A stretch of 64,000 bases of DNA from Pseudoneurospora amorphoporcata (taxonomy: Eukaryota > Ascomycota > Sordariomycetes > Sordariales > Sordariaceae), in contig MU859217.1 of the NCBI GenBank assembly GCA_033297205.1, positions 21,323-85,322 on the forward strand. The letters are read 5' to 3'. Positions 46,562-57,508 of the stretch are shown here, piece after piece (within the stretch, counting starts at the first letter, position 1; each line of letters starts with the position of its first letter). Below the pieces are notes generated by a model. The model was not told where the DNA came from and searched no databases. It was given only the letters and a program-made list of their open reading frames with translations. The position numbers and the translations under genes were made by a program.

Positions 46562-48287
46562 TGTAGGCTATGGCTTGGATAGCAATTGGCAGTCGCGACT
46601 GTTCTACTACAGAAGAGGTGCAGGGCCGAACGGGAAAATGTCAAAAAGGGAAGAGCGAGTCTCCAGAAACATCAATCGGAACCACGGTCGTCATATTGAC
46701 ACGCCGTATTGATTCGAGTACCTTAGGTATCGGACATTCCCCCCACCAAGTCCGTGATTGTCTCTGCTAGTGCAATGTTCGCTAAGAACTTCGAACCTAA
46801 TGGTGTCAGAGTCTTGTATGCATGACAAGTAAAAGAGTAAGAGGAAGAGCAGTCGCTGCCGGCGGAGATGTCTCGCATCCGATAGCAGGTGTCGATCTGG
46901 CAGGAGCGCGTTTGGCCGCAGCTGCCAACGGAAACCATTGAGGTGTCTTGTCTGCTGAACAGAAGACTGCCGTGGCATCAACTGAAATGTACGCGAGCCT
47001 ATAAAGCAAAAGAATCATACCAGATGCAAATCAAGGTAGACAGCTACTCATACGAAAGTTGTGTTTCGCATCAGGACTTTGTAAGAGCTTCAAACGGGAA
47101 GTGATGAGGTGGAGGTGAGTTCGAAGATTTCTTATTCCCTAGAGGTACCTTAGGCAGGTCGGGCAGCTTCGGGCGGCTGCATCCCGACCCTGCAAGCGGG
47201 GTTGCTCGGTGCCATTCATGTCACCGTTCCAAATTCCTTCAAAACAACCACAGGCATACAGTCCAATACTGGGGTTTCCATTGTTTGTTAGCTCGAGACC
47301 TCTAGTCAACCTTCAACCTTCCTAGGCGTTTACATATCTAACTAAGCGTTCTATCTCAAACGCACCATCTTACCTTGGATATGCCATTTCGAGTTTTATC
47401 AAAACCTCTCCAAGTCGTAATTAGCCATTATGTTTTGTAACATGTGAGGTTTGGGACAGTTTGGGATGGATGCAAGAGGTATGCTAGGAGTACCGAGCTA
47501 ACAAATAAACCAGTATTAGATTGTACCTCTACCTATTTCAGACTACCACCAAGTTCACCAACCTCCTTCTCACTTCATCCTTTCTATAGATCGACTTGAA
47601 AAAGGGTAATCACCTCGCCACGTCGTCTTTCCTGATGGCTACAGGTCAACGTATTCGCAAAGAACGCTGCATAGCGCAACTACAGTTCCTGGCTTGAACC
47701 CCTCTTCTACATGGCATGTTCTCTGAACAGTTCCACAGACTGCTACTATACCTCTACAGCCAACCACCACTGCCGGCCAAGGCTCCGTCACCCTCCGTGA
47801 TCCCTAGACCTAAGGTTAAGATGCTTTAGAATCATGTTTCCCATTGACACAATGCAACCCTTGATCCCTACGTCGAAACTCCAGTATGGCATTCCAGCGG
47901 CGCCGCGGAAAGTGTTTCACAGGCCGGGTGGAGGGTGAGACGGGCCAAGCGGAATCTTGCTCGAGATGTTAAGATGCAGGTGTGTTATTCTCGCGGCCAC
48001 CATGCCTACCAATACTGGATAGACCACGAGCTTAGTTGACAAAGTTACGCCGTTGAGCACACCCACTTTACACAATATTGCTTTGCTGATGGAGGCCTAA
48101 GATCATAACACCCCTCTTCTGACCTGAACGGGATGGTCAAATGCAGGACAAGGAAACGAATCCGACGTAGTGGGAGACGGCTTCTGATGCTATAAGAGAG
48201 ACGGTGTTCATTGACTGTGGTTCTCAATGTTCTTCCAAGTCTTGGTTTTTTTAGATCATTTACATGTACAGGACTTCTGTCTCACCA
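46562..48287. other. Spacer with MITE copy 1
   Basis: 1.7 kb holding the MITE at 47259-47523 and otherwise only short unrecognised frames. It separates the ankyrin gene from the P450 relic. Confidence 0.5.
47259..47523. mobile_element. MITE copy 1 (TA-flanked, inverted ends)
   Basis: 265 bp. Left end CAGTCCAATACTGGGGTTTC and, after a short insertion, TTTGTTAGCTCGAGACC. Right end, reverse complement, CAATCTAATACTGGTTTATT then TGTTAGCTCGGTAC. The TIRs span about 40 bp. TA stands on both sides (47257-47258, 47524-47525). The interior is AT-rich, noncoding and homologous to the copies at 35657 and 49138. The ends differ mostly by transitions. Confidence 0.82.
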
Positions 48288-49138
48288 TGGGCACACTTAC
48301 TCTCATCTACGAGGCTCGATGGCTTCCCGCTTCGGTTGTTCTGGCAATTTGGGCGGTTCTCAAGGTCAAACAGTATTACCGGCTGTGCCATTTCAAAGGA
48401 CCCTTCAGCACCGGCTGGTTCGAGATTTGGCATGGCCTTGCCTACCTTTCTGAGGACTCGCACATGAAGTACAAAGAGGCCACGGATAAATACGGTAGGC
48501 AGGCAGCGTTTGAACCCGTTTAGCTTCGCATACACTAACTTTTTCCAACTTCGACAAGGCCCCATTGCTCGCGTCGGACCTAACGAACTGATAACTACGT
48601 CTCTTGAGTTAGTGGCACACGTTATGAACGAGAAACAGGTACACAAAGACTAGGTGATGGTATATTATTGGCCACTTCCAGCCGGGTCGAGACAATCTTC
48701 AGCGAACTCAACGAAGACATACACACCAACCGTAGAGTTTAGATAGCTGGTGGAGTAAGAACACCCCTAGCAGGTAAAGAAGTCGCGTGCTGAATCACTG
48801 GTGCTAATTGGCCACGTTGCAGGACTCGGGCAAAGAAAGCCATGAGCTTGAGAGTTCAGTAGACGTTCACGTCACAAAACTAGTCCAACTTATCCGGACC
48901 AAGTACTGTTCGACCGAGACCAAGACGAACCCATTCGATCTGGGGAAGAAAATGCAGTATCTCGCCCTCGATGTCATCAGCCATATTGGGTTTGGCGAGC
49001 CGTTTGGGGATCTTCTTTCAGACCAATATGTGGGTGGTTACATCGAGGACGCCGAGTAGAACGGCGTAAAGGCATCAGCCTACCTGTTGGGTCTCGGACT
49101 GACACAACTCGCACTTGGCACGCCACTCATGCATTTGT
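48288..49138 (+). pseudogene. Cytochrome P450 relic, N-terminal part only
   Basis: The N-terminal 280 or so residues of a fungal P450. ATG 48288 opens MGTLTLIYEARWLPASVVLA (membrane anchor), then GPFSTGWFEIWHGLAYLSED and KYKEATDKYG. After an intron with an imperfect left border comes GPIARVGPNELITTSLELV, the conserved start of the P450 fold. A damaged stretch follows (a one-base shift and TAG stops near 48736-48745 in SELNEDIHTNRRV). From 48830 it reads SSVDVHVTKLVQLIRTKY and FDLGKKMQYLALDVISHIGF before a TAG at 49057-49059, with the frame recognisable on to LGTPLMHL. The oxygen-binding helix, ExxR and the heme cysteine are all missing. The relic stops where the truncated MITE copy begins. 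The family resembles pisatin-demethylase-like P450s. Confidence 0.85.
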
Positions 49139-49284
49139 CCCATATTGATTTTTATCAACGCCCTTTCCAACCGTAGGTTGTACAGCCATTATTTCTTCCG
49201 TAAACGGGGTTTATGACAGTTTAGGGGAGCTCTCGTCGAGCAGACCAGGCGTACCGATCTAACAATCAAACCAGCATTAGACTG
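49138..49284. mobile_element. MITE copy 3, left-truncated
   Basis: About 147 bp matching the right half of MITE copies 1 and 2, from CATATTGATT on through GACAGTTTAGG and the right terminal repeat (CCAGCATTAGACTG), followed by TA at 49285-49286. The left inverted end is absent. It abuts the broken P450, so a deletion has removed both the left half of the element and the rest of the P450 gene, or the element sat inside the gene. Confidence 0.75.
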
Positions 49285-49571
49285 TACATGCTATATCAAA
49301 TAGGTAAACAAACCCTGTCGTTTGCTACGACATGATTGGAAAGCGTGCCACCTTGTTGGCTGGCAGGGCTTGTACCATTCAACAAGGCTCGCTCGACAAG
49401 TCGTTGGGAGTCGTGCATTCCATTGCAACCTTCACTGTTCGCCTCCCGCATCAACCCCATTTCCAACTTCATCGCATCCTTCACGATACTTATAGCTACC
49501 ATTGCTTGAACTTCTATTCACCTGACCAGCAATCTGAAACAGGCGACACTGATCACATCCAGCGAGACATC
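49285..49571. other. Upstream region of fructosamine kinase gene
   Basis: About 290 bases from the end of the MITE relic to the ATG. It should hold the promoter. No clear core element found. Confidence 0.4.
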
Positions 49572-50940
49572 ATGTCGTCTACGAACCTCCCCTCCGTCGA
49601 CACAAAGGCCGACCACCAAGCAGCCATACTAGCCAAAAAGACAAACAAAAGCACGGGCCAGCAAATTAATGTCGACCCAGCTATCATTGCCGGTATGCTT
49701 CACGTTCACACCAACTCTTCAGCCTTCTGTGCTTTTCATGTTTCTCTAACATAGGCTCAACAGCCCTTCTCCCAGCTTACACCTTCATTCAAGCCACCGC
49801 CCTCGGTGGTTCCCTTTGGTGTCAAACCGCCAAGATCGAAACCACCTTCTCCCCTTCTACCCCTAAAGACACTGGTGGCAGTGATCCCGTCCCAGCTTAC
49901 TTTTTTCTCAAAACCACCCGCGGCCACATCGCCAAGAAGATGTTCACCGGCGAATTCGCCGGCATGACGGCCCTTCACGAGGCTCTTCCGGAATTTGCTC
50001 CCAACCCTATCGCTTTCGGACCTTGCAGTGACAACGACGACGATGAACCATCCTACTTCTTCCTGGAAGCCTACATCCCCATGTCTCCCTCCCACCCCTT
50101 GAACCCACACGCCTTCTGCTCCCGCCTATCCCAGCTGCACAAATCTACCGCCGGCACTAGTCCTACAGGAAAATTCGGGTTTGGGGTGACTACCTGTAAT
50201 GGTACCATCGAGCAGCCGATTGAGTGGGAAGAGCGTTGGGATTTTTTCTTTGCGAAGGGGTTGCGACGGATGGTTGATTCGTACGAGCGCATCACCTCTC
50301 AAGTCAATGGAACCGGCGGTGGCTTGGAAAGGGTGAATAACGAGTTGAGAAATGCAGTGAATAGGATGTGCGAGGTAGTCATCCCCCACCTTTTATCCCC
50401 AGAAAGACTAAAAGATTCAGTAACGGGCGAGCCAGTAAAGCCGTGTCTGGTGCATGGGGATCTATGGATTGGAAACACAGGCATCAACATGGACACGGGA
50501 GGGACACCAGTGATCTTCGACCCGGCAGCATTTTACGCCCATAACGAATATGAACTGGGCAACTGGGTTCCAGATAGGTGTGGGTTTGGGGGCTTGGAGG
50601 GCGAGTTTGTGAGGGAGTATAAGAGGTTGTATTCGCCCGCAGAACCGAGGGGGGAGTTTGAGGATCGGGTGAGGTTGTATTCTTTGTGAGTTTTCTTCTC
50701 TTCTCTTTTCTCCCCTCGGTTTGGTGTGATGAACTGTGTGGTGAGGATGCTGACGAGTGTTGGTATAGTCGGTTCGAATTGCACTTTTGTTGTTTGTTTC
50801 CTGGTCAGGATGAGCCCGCGAGGGTTATGAAGGCGTAAGTGATTTGACTTCTGAATGGATGTGTTTACTTTGAGGTTGGCTGACAATGGATGGATAGCAT
50901 GATTGAAGGTATGAACAGGCTGTGTGAGAAGTACCTATAG
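49572..50940 (+). CDS. Fructosamine/ketosamine-3-kinase family protein
   Basis: Exons 49572-49692, 49755-50685, 50769-50834 and 50898-50940 give 386 aa with matching phases. The family has a small-kinase fold related to aminoglycoside phosphotransferases and phosphorylates sugar adducts on protein amines so that they detach, a deglycation repair. Seen here: nucleotide-binding region TFIQATALGGSL, a lysine pair in HIAKKMFTGEFAGM, the catalytic loop HGDLWIGN with H274 and D276, and the metal-binding FDPAAFYAHNEYELG. The C-terminal helix (LFPGQDEPARVMKAMIEGMN, LCEKYL) is restored only by the two small last exons, which supports them. The start at MSSTNLPSVD is preferred over an in-frame upstream ATG at 49332 that would include leader text. 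Confidence 0.92.
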
Positions 50941-51736
50941 AGGGATGGCGTTAGGTTGAGCACCGAGGGTGTTAAGGTTAGGGTAGAGATTGGACAGGTC
51001 CGGAATTGCGTTGTGAATCTTAGTTTTGATGCCATGTTCAAGGCGCCACTGTTCTGAACTGATTTATACTGTTTGGCTGGACGACAAAGTTGAAAGGATC
51101 ATGATGATTTTGTGTGACAGACGGAAGTTACTGCACTATCGCAGTTGCACTGAAAACAATGGAAGCTGTGATAAGGATGCATCTCATTCACCCACATCAA
51201 GGGACGTAGCCGGAAGTAGTACTACTTTCCAACACATGGAATGAATCATATGAAGCTTGCGACTATCTAAGATCGCTGTCACAATACCACGATGGTTATT
51301 TCCATGTCATGAATATCCGTAAGAATTGAAAGCCGCGGTGTTATCGTTATGAAACGCAAATCGAATGTTTTTGAAAACACCAGAAGATGGTGCGAATACG
51401 TCGTCACTCTCCAAAGGGAGCTTGTTGAGAGCAAGATGCGCGGAGGCGGGTAAAATGATGCCCATGACAAGAGGGACCGATGCACACGATCTCTCCGTGG
51501 TTCGATAGAAGTCAGGGGCATAGGATTGAAATCCGCATGAATGTAAAACAAAAATAATGCCCCGCCGATAACGAGAAATGCAGACAGTAAGGAAAAAGAG
51601 AAGGAAAAGAAGGCTGCGCTCTTCAATTGCGAAGGTTGAATGCTTGTGTTGTGTTGTGTTTTTGTGAGATAACGTAATTGTAACTGGTCGCACATAATGT
51701 ATGAATCCGAGGCTGTATATCAACAAACACATCAAG
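50941..51736. other. Spacer before tRNA-Gln
   Basis: 800 bases with no conserved frame. It has the 3' UTR of the kinase gene at the left and tRNA upstream sequence at the right. Confidence 0.4.
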
Positions 51737-51837
51737 GGTTGTGTAGTGTAGTGGTTATCACTCTGGATTTTGAAATGTAACAACTTCAATTCTTCCGGTA
51801 ACCCCGGTTCGAACCCGGGCACGACCTTATTTTTTGC
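51737..51837 (+). tRNA. tRNA-Gln(UUG) with a 19-nt intron
   Basis: Acceptor stem GGTTGTG (51737-51743) pairs with CACGACC (51830-51836). D arm GTG/CAC (GTGTAGTGGTTATCAC). Anticodon stem CTGGA/TCCGG, loop TTTTGA then T around the intron, anticodon TTG at 51770-51772. T arm CCCGG/CCGGG with canonical loop TTCGAAC. Discriminator T. The A and B boxes are both canonical. Confidence 0.92.
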
Positions 51838-51839
51838 AC

Positions 51840-51845
51840 TTTTTT
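51840..51845 (+). terminator. Pol III terminator of tRNA-Gln
   Basis: T6 run two bases after the tRNA end. Confidence 0.7.
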
Positions 51846-52209
51846 CAACTTCTTTTTGCTTTTACCTGCGTGCTTTGCTGCCTTTTTACCAGCGGTGCGT
51901 TTCTTTGAGCTTCCGATGACTTCGATGCCTCACAGCGCCAAGCCATGCCGCTCGATATGTGCCGCATGATAACATGGCGTGACCCCACTTGCCCCTTTTT
52001 TTTTTCGGTGACCAACTCCCCGGGCCAGTTGGGTGGGAGCTTTGAGTGCGGGTACAACAGCTTGAGATGTAGGCTGTAGGCTGTAGCTGCTAGTATGGGA
52101 CAACGGGTGCAACATCTCCACCTTTGGAGAGCTAGCAAAGCAAATCAAGATCTTAATGGCTTGTACCGAGTCTCTACACCAACAATCACATCGGACCTTA
52201 TCCGTTCAA
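51846..52209. other. Spacer between two tRNA genes
   Basis: 360 bases separating tRNA-Gln and tRNA-Glu. A T10 run near 51997 and a small tandem repeat (GTAGGCT twice near 52071-52084). No gene seen. Confidence 0.4.
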
Positions 52210-52301
52210 TCGGGTATGGTGTAGCGGTAACATCGTTGACTCTCACTTCTCAGGAGTGACTGCTCTCTCAACAGCCCCGGGTTCGACTCCCGGTATCCGA
52301 G
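52210..52301 (+). tRNA. tRNA-Glu(CUC) with a 21-nt intron
   Basis: Acceptor stem TCGGGTA (52210-52216) pairs with TATCCGA (52294-52300) with one G-T pair. D arm GTGTAGCGGTAACATC. Anticodon stem GTTGA/TCAAC, loop CTCTCA then C, anticodon CTC at 52242-52244. The 21-nt intron after position 37 contains AGGAGTGAC, which could pair with the anticodon region. T arm CCGGG/CCCGG with loop TTCGACT. Discriminator G. Confidence 0.92.
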
Positions 52302-52634
52302 TCTCAAACAACAATCTTTTTTCTTCGCGTCTTTTTTTTTTTTTTTTTTTTTTTTTTTTCTCCGTCTCTCACAACTGGATTATAACATTTTTACCAATGA
52401 CGCAATCAATCAATCAATCATCACCACAATCCTTTTTTGTTAGTTCCTTGTCATTTAAGTTCAGCGAGTGAGTGCCTAGTTATCCATCTTCATTATTCAT
52501 TAACCATCATAACTTATTACAACCAAAAACCTATCCATTCAATCTTCTCTTTCTCTTTCCTTTCTTTTCCGTTCTTTTCCTTTCCCTTCTCCTCAATTTC
52601 TCTCTTTTTGTTTTCGAGGGAAGTTTATTTATAT
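52302..52634. other. Spacer with T28 run and CT-rich tract
   Basis: 330 bases downstream of tRNA-Glu: T28 at 52332-52359, a short CAATCAATCAATCA repeat near 52403, then CT-rich sequence. It is the 3' flank of the next minus-strand gene. Confidence 0.5.
52317..52322 (+). terminator. Pol III terminator of tRNA-Glu
   Basis: T6 run 15 bases downstream of the tRNA, backed up by a T28 run at 52332-52359. Confidence 0.6.
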
Positions 52635-54103
52635 CTACACAAACAACCCAAAATCATTCACCTCCCTCCCCCGCAACCGAGCATGAACGCTTATCTGTCC
52701 TTGAGCTCCTGCGTCAATCATCCGCACCACCCACATCGTTCGCCTTTTTACTTTTCGCCATGGACCGAAATCTATGATAAAAAACAGTTTTTGTTAGCGC
52801 CACTTTCTTTCTTGAGCCACGGCGAAATTGAAGAAGGAAGAAAAAAAAAGAAAGAAAAAAAAAACTTACCCTCGCTCGGACTCTTTAAAGGAAATGGATC
52901 CGTCATCGACCTCGGCATTGCTGTCACTAGTGGTGTTGGCGCCGCCTCTGCCGCTCTCCCTCTCTTCTTATTATCATTCGCAGTAGCCAGGTAATAACTC
53001 TCTGCTTCATCCGTCATCTCCAGATACGAAGCTGGGTTCTGTGACCACGATGATGACGTGCTAAACTGGCTGGGCGCTTGGAACTGAAACTGATACTGAA
53101 AATGGGTGGCATTGTGATATGACGGAGGCATCACGGGAATGAGCGTCGGCTCGACGGTGGGTGGAGGAGGAGTCGGTGGGGAGTCTTCCCAGTAAGGGGG
53201 GGTTCGGTCTTGATTTAGGTTGTCGTCGGCTGTTGAGGTTGAAGAACGTCGTTTTCTGGTGGACTTGCTGGGGGAGCTTGGTAACGATGGCATCGGTTGC
53301 TGTGCCGATTCTTCATGCCTTGTCGACGGGGCCTTCTCGGCAGCGATGCTATCGACCCAGACCCGCGACTCCATCTCGTTCCACCTGCTAATAGCCATGT
53401 CGATGATGAGGTTCTCCAGATCGGTCCCCTCCAGGATGATTCCCAACTTGTTGTTTCCTAAGAAGACAAGATCCTGGGCGAGTGTGCGGACCAGTTGGTT
53501 CTTGGTGGACAGCCATAGTGTTGGACTCTGCTGGAACTCGGAGCTAAGAAGATTCGAAGGGGTGGTACTCGACGACGACGAGGGGGAGTTGAAGAAGGAG
53601 GTGGTGGTAGGCGATGGCGAATGTCCCAATCCCAGAACGGCTCCAAGCACCAGATGGAATAGGACCCGACAAGAACCCGAGGAAAGATTAGAGAGGAGTT
53701 GGGAGGTTAAAATGTCATCTAGCCTCCTGATCAGATGAGATCTGGACTCGTGGCGTGCGGGGCATGCCTGCGGCTTTTGGCGTGAGCCACTGCTACTGCT
53801 GCCCTTGTTGCCGTTCCTCCGTCCACGGTGTGCTAGAGATGCTGCTAGTACGAAACTGCGGAACTCGGGGATGAGGTCGTTGCTGCCTCTGGACTCGTCT
53901 GGGAACTGGATAGACAGAAGACTGGAGCAGCAGAGACCGGTGATGTGGCCGTTGGGTAGGCTGGAGTCGGGGTTTTTGAGCAATGAGATTAGGGCCCGGT
54001 TGAAGGTGGCCTGATCCTGATCGGACTGGAAAGAGAAGTTGGCGGAAGCTGCTATCCGGGAGAGCAGGCCACTCGTTCTCGTCACGAAGGCGTCGAGTTG
54101 CAT
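52635..54103 (-). CDS. Orphan low-complexity fungal protein
   Basis: Exon 52870-54103 and exon 52635-52771 join G|AT (GTAAGT...CATAG with a CTAAC branch site), giving 456 aa. Without splicing the frame runs into a Phe/Lys tract read from the intron pyrimidine run. The protein starts MQLDAFVTRTSGLLSRIAAS. The first 250 residues look globular and helical (LISLLKNPDSSLPNGHITGL, VLFHLVLGAVLGLGHS, LENLIIDMAISRWNEMESRV). The rest is Ser/Pro-rich with TPPPPT and FQYQFQFQ. The C-terminal exon is basic (DFGPWRKVKRRTMW). I recognise no family. The first-half helices suggest a real protein; the role is unknown. Confidence 0.68.
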
Positions 54104-57100
54104 TTTGTTGGACTCGGAAGGGTGGTTGACGTTGGTGATGTTGTCCTCGACACTCTTTCAGGATGGATGGAAGACTGGTGAGCGAACAAGGAGTTTCGGG
54201 GTTGGGACACTTCGCTTATATGAGCTCATGGTTCAAGGTCGGGTGGGGTGAGAGATGGGTAAGGGGAGCAGAAGGACAAAGAAAGACTGGGCTGGGCTTG
54301 GAAGGTATGTATAAGTCATACCTGGATGATGTCCAGCACTCGACACTTGGAGGAAGCACTCTGACGTCGAAGAAGCTCTTGGCCCCCCCCGAGAATCTTG
54401 CGGTGTGGAGCTGGGTCTAGACCACTCGTGGTCTACGGGTCGGTCAGTTGTCCGGAAGCAGTGAATAGACCGAACTGGGAAAGGGAGATCTGGTCTGCAG
54501 CGGCTTTGATCGTTTATGACGCCCGGCATTTATGAGTGTGGCTGCCGTGGGTACTTGATTAGGGAAGTGGTGGCGGCGGCACTAGTGTGCCTTTGCAAGC
54601 ACGCTAGAGGGTGACGGGAGAGGAACACAGCTCAATACAACCTTCAATGGCCTGTGAATGTGGATAGCATGGCCGGCTGGAAGATGGTGGATTGGGACAG
54701 GATCGTGGCGAAGGTGTATATGAATGGGCAGCTGGGCTACCAGACTCCAAACAGGAGGATTAAGACCAGGGGACTGGGGATTATGGGGCCGATATCATGC
54801 AGGACCAGAAAAGCGCTCACATCTTGGGGAAGGATTTCAGGTTGGCAGTAGCACGTATAATAGCTTGGAGTATTGCCAAATAAAGCGCGGATGCCGGTAG
54901 TTTGGACAAAGCAGCAGACAGAGGCTGGCTGAGAAGAGGAGTCGGGTGGCACATGAGTTTTAGACAAGCACGACCGAGGGTTCCGTATCTGGTTAGCTCT
55001 TATAGGCAATGGCTTCCATGGTGGAAGAAGGGGGCATGATCCAGGGATGATGGGTTGATATTGGGATGGAATGGTGGTGGAATGGAAAACCGAAAAGGTT
55101 GGCTCCATCGAGACAAACCATGGTTCTCGCTGTTGTCCAAGTGTGGATAGCGTCACGGTGTGTTGGGCCTGTAGGATGCCGAGACAATATCGTTCAGTTA
55201 TTAACGGCAAACCGGGCGTTCGGGTCAGGGGAGCAGGGTTGCTGAGTTTCATCATGGGGTCTAGGAGATTTGGAGGAGTGATGATGTGGTGAAGATTCAT
55301 AGCCACATCGCCGGTAGGTGTTGTTTGCAAGGGTTCAATTTTAGAAACCTGTCTGGTTGAGAGTGAGGAGGAGCCAAGTAGCAACAAAGCACGCGGAGAC
55401 CACGCCACCGCATAACCAGATGGCTTCAGCACCCTTCTGCTTGTAGTGTAGGTACAAACATGACGGATGAGAGGAGGTCTCGCCGGGAAAGACAAGACCT
55501 GGGAAAAAAAGGGGGAATTTGTTTCGCGTATCGTGAGTCTAGGTTGGTTCATCGAGGGTTGGGTTCCACTCGCTTTTGCCTCGCTTCCACCTTCGACGTC
55601 GCTTGTTGGCAAGTCCAGTATCGTCCGCAGTCGGTTGTCATTCGGAGACGCAATGTCGGGTTCTGGAAGTGGAAGAATTGTGGTGAAATGATTGGGATGC
55701 CACCTCGATGCCAGAACATCCCCGCGGGCCCCATGCTGGATAGAGCAAAAGGGTCGCTGATCAGGGTTCTCACCGGCGCCCGCCATCGTAATGAGGGCTG
55801 GCAAGGTTGGCTCGTGGCCCATGGATTGCCGTTACATATGGGCTGGGCTGGCGGCCGCGGGCTCTGAGTGGTTCTTTCACAAAAGAGCACTCCTGCCAAG
55901 CCTCGATCCAGAGCCTGCCCGTATCCACTCGCGAGCCACTGCAGCGCTAGCGACCCAATCAGGGACGTGGGGTCAGCCATGGCAAGCTGAAGGCTCCCGC
56001 GGCTGCGCACCAGGTCAGCTGAAAACACTGCACTTTGGCTCCCGATTTGGAAACCCAATCTTGAACCTTGCAACTCCACGCCGCCTCCTGCCTGCGACAA
56101 AAGCTGTTCTCCCACCGAACATCTGGCACACACCTTCATCGCGATCATGTCGTGCCTTGTTCCCTGCCCAATCTCCAACAAGAAGAAATGAATAAGCCGA
56201 GCCGTCATCGTTGTCAATCCCACCGACCCCCGCCTCAGCGCCGTTCCCTGACGAGCTTGGTTGAAGCCGCACACGCACAGTTCTCCCGCCCTTCCATCGA
56301 GTCCGACCATCCACCAAGAAGTCAAGTCGTTGTCCATCTGTCTGTTCCAGATTGACGTGGCACTGGCAGCAGATCGTGCTTTTGTCTGACCGACGGGGAC
56401 CCACGAGCCGTCTACCATTCTGCCATGCCGCGCTGAATCGGGTCTACAAACTGCCAACTAGTCCAGTCCATCGACGAAGCCTCTGTGACGGGTACCCGAT
56501 GCGGTGTGATGACGGCATTCACCATGTCTTCGTCCATTGTCCAGACGGCGCTAAGCATAAGTCTTCAGCTTCCCTTGACGATGACTTGTCGCATCTCAGA
56601 ACCCCATCGTTGGTGTTGTTGGTGCTGCTGGCTTCAAGCACACGATGAAGCTTGGTGGGCGCATGGAGCATCAGCACGCACGTGACAATCGTCACATGGA
56701 AGCATGCTGAGTGGGGAGGTGTGTGTGCTATGGGACGACGGGCCCAAGATTCAGCATACTGATCGGGGCAAACCCCACGGGCCGCGACAGATGGAAGACA
56801 CGCATCATGTTATTGACAATCACTATAGCATCCTCTACCTGCGGCAACAAGCTTCATGCCTGGATATCGGCGCTCCATCAAAGTCAACATGTCGCTGATA
56901 ACAGTCCAGCTGACCACGAGCACAGCATTCTGCCCCAGGCCATCCGAGACCATTGCAAGCCTTGGCCAATGGCAACAGCCCATATTGTCTCTCCCTCGGG
57001 TGGCTTTCCGGATGTCCTTCACTCAGTGTCATCACCTCGGTCTTGAAGATGCGTGTCCTCTGGGCTGGCACGGCTGGGGGGATTTAGACCCTGAAACGAT

Positions 57101-57508
57101 ATGGACCGCTTCCCGACGCCTCAATCATTTCCTTGCACGATGTGCTCAAAAGGCCGGAACGCTCCATGAGAGTTTGTCATTCTAGACCTCTTGTTTGACA
57201 CGTGCAACAAACTGTTCCATCTGCTCGTTCAAAGAAAATTCGCCGAGTCTGCTCCGAAGGCTGTCCCAAACATCTTTTGGTTTTTACTGCGTTATGAGCG
57301 CATCTATTGTCGGAACGTGGGCTTCAAGTGCTTCAAGGATTTCCCCCGGATTGTCTATCTGACGAGCTCCCCTTGTTGAACTAGCGCAGCTTATTCGCTT
57401 TTGACCTTATTCCGAATCTCGGCAAGGCCCGTTCCAGATGCTTGTTTTCTTTCCAGTCTTAACTTCTTACGCGCCTGAGAGATGGGTTGACCATCGACGT
57501 CACTTGGA
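54104..57508. other. Long spacer, only unsupported frames
   Basis: 3.4 kb between the orphan gene and the broken BNR gene. It contains long minus-strand frames (361 codons at 54737-55822 and 302 codons at 55549-56457) that overlap each other in different phases and show no domain, signal or codon pattern that I trust. Treat as noncoding unless transcripts say otherwise. Confidence 0.35.

Noticed and set aside
54737..55822. Minus-strand open frame of 361 codons
   Set aside because: No domain, signal peptide or conserved motif; Pro/Ser/Leu/Arg-rich composition; overlapped in another phase by a second long frame (55549-56457), as expected for GC-rich noncoding DNA.
55549..56457. Minus-strand open frame of 302 codons
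   Set aside because: Same reasons; its composition (Arg, Gly, Ser, Trp) looks random and nothing supports splicing or a start.
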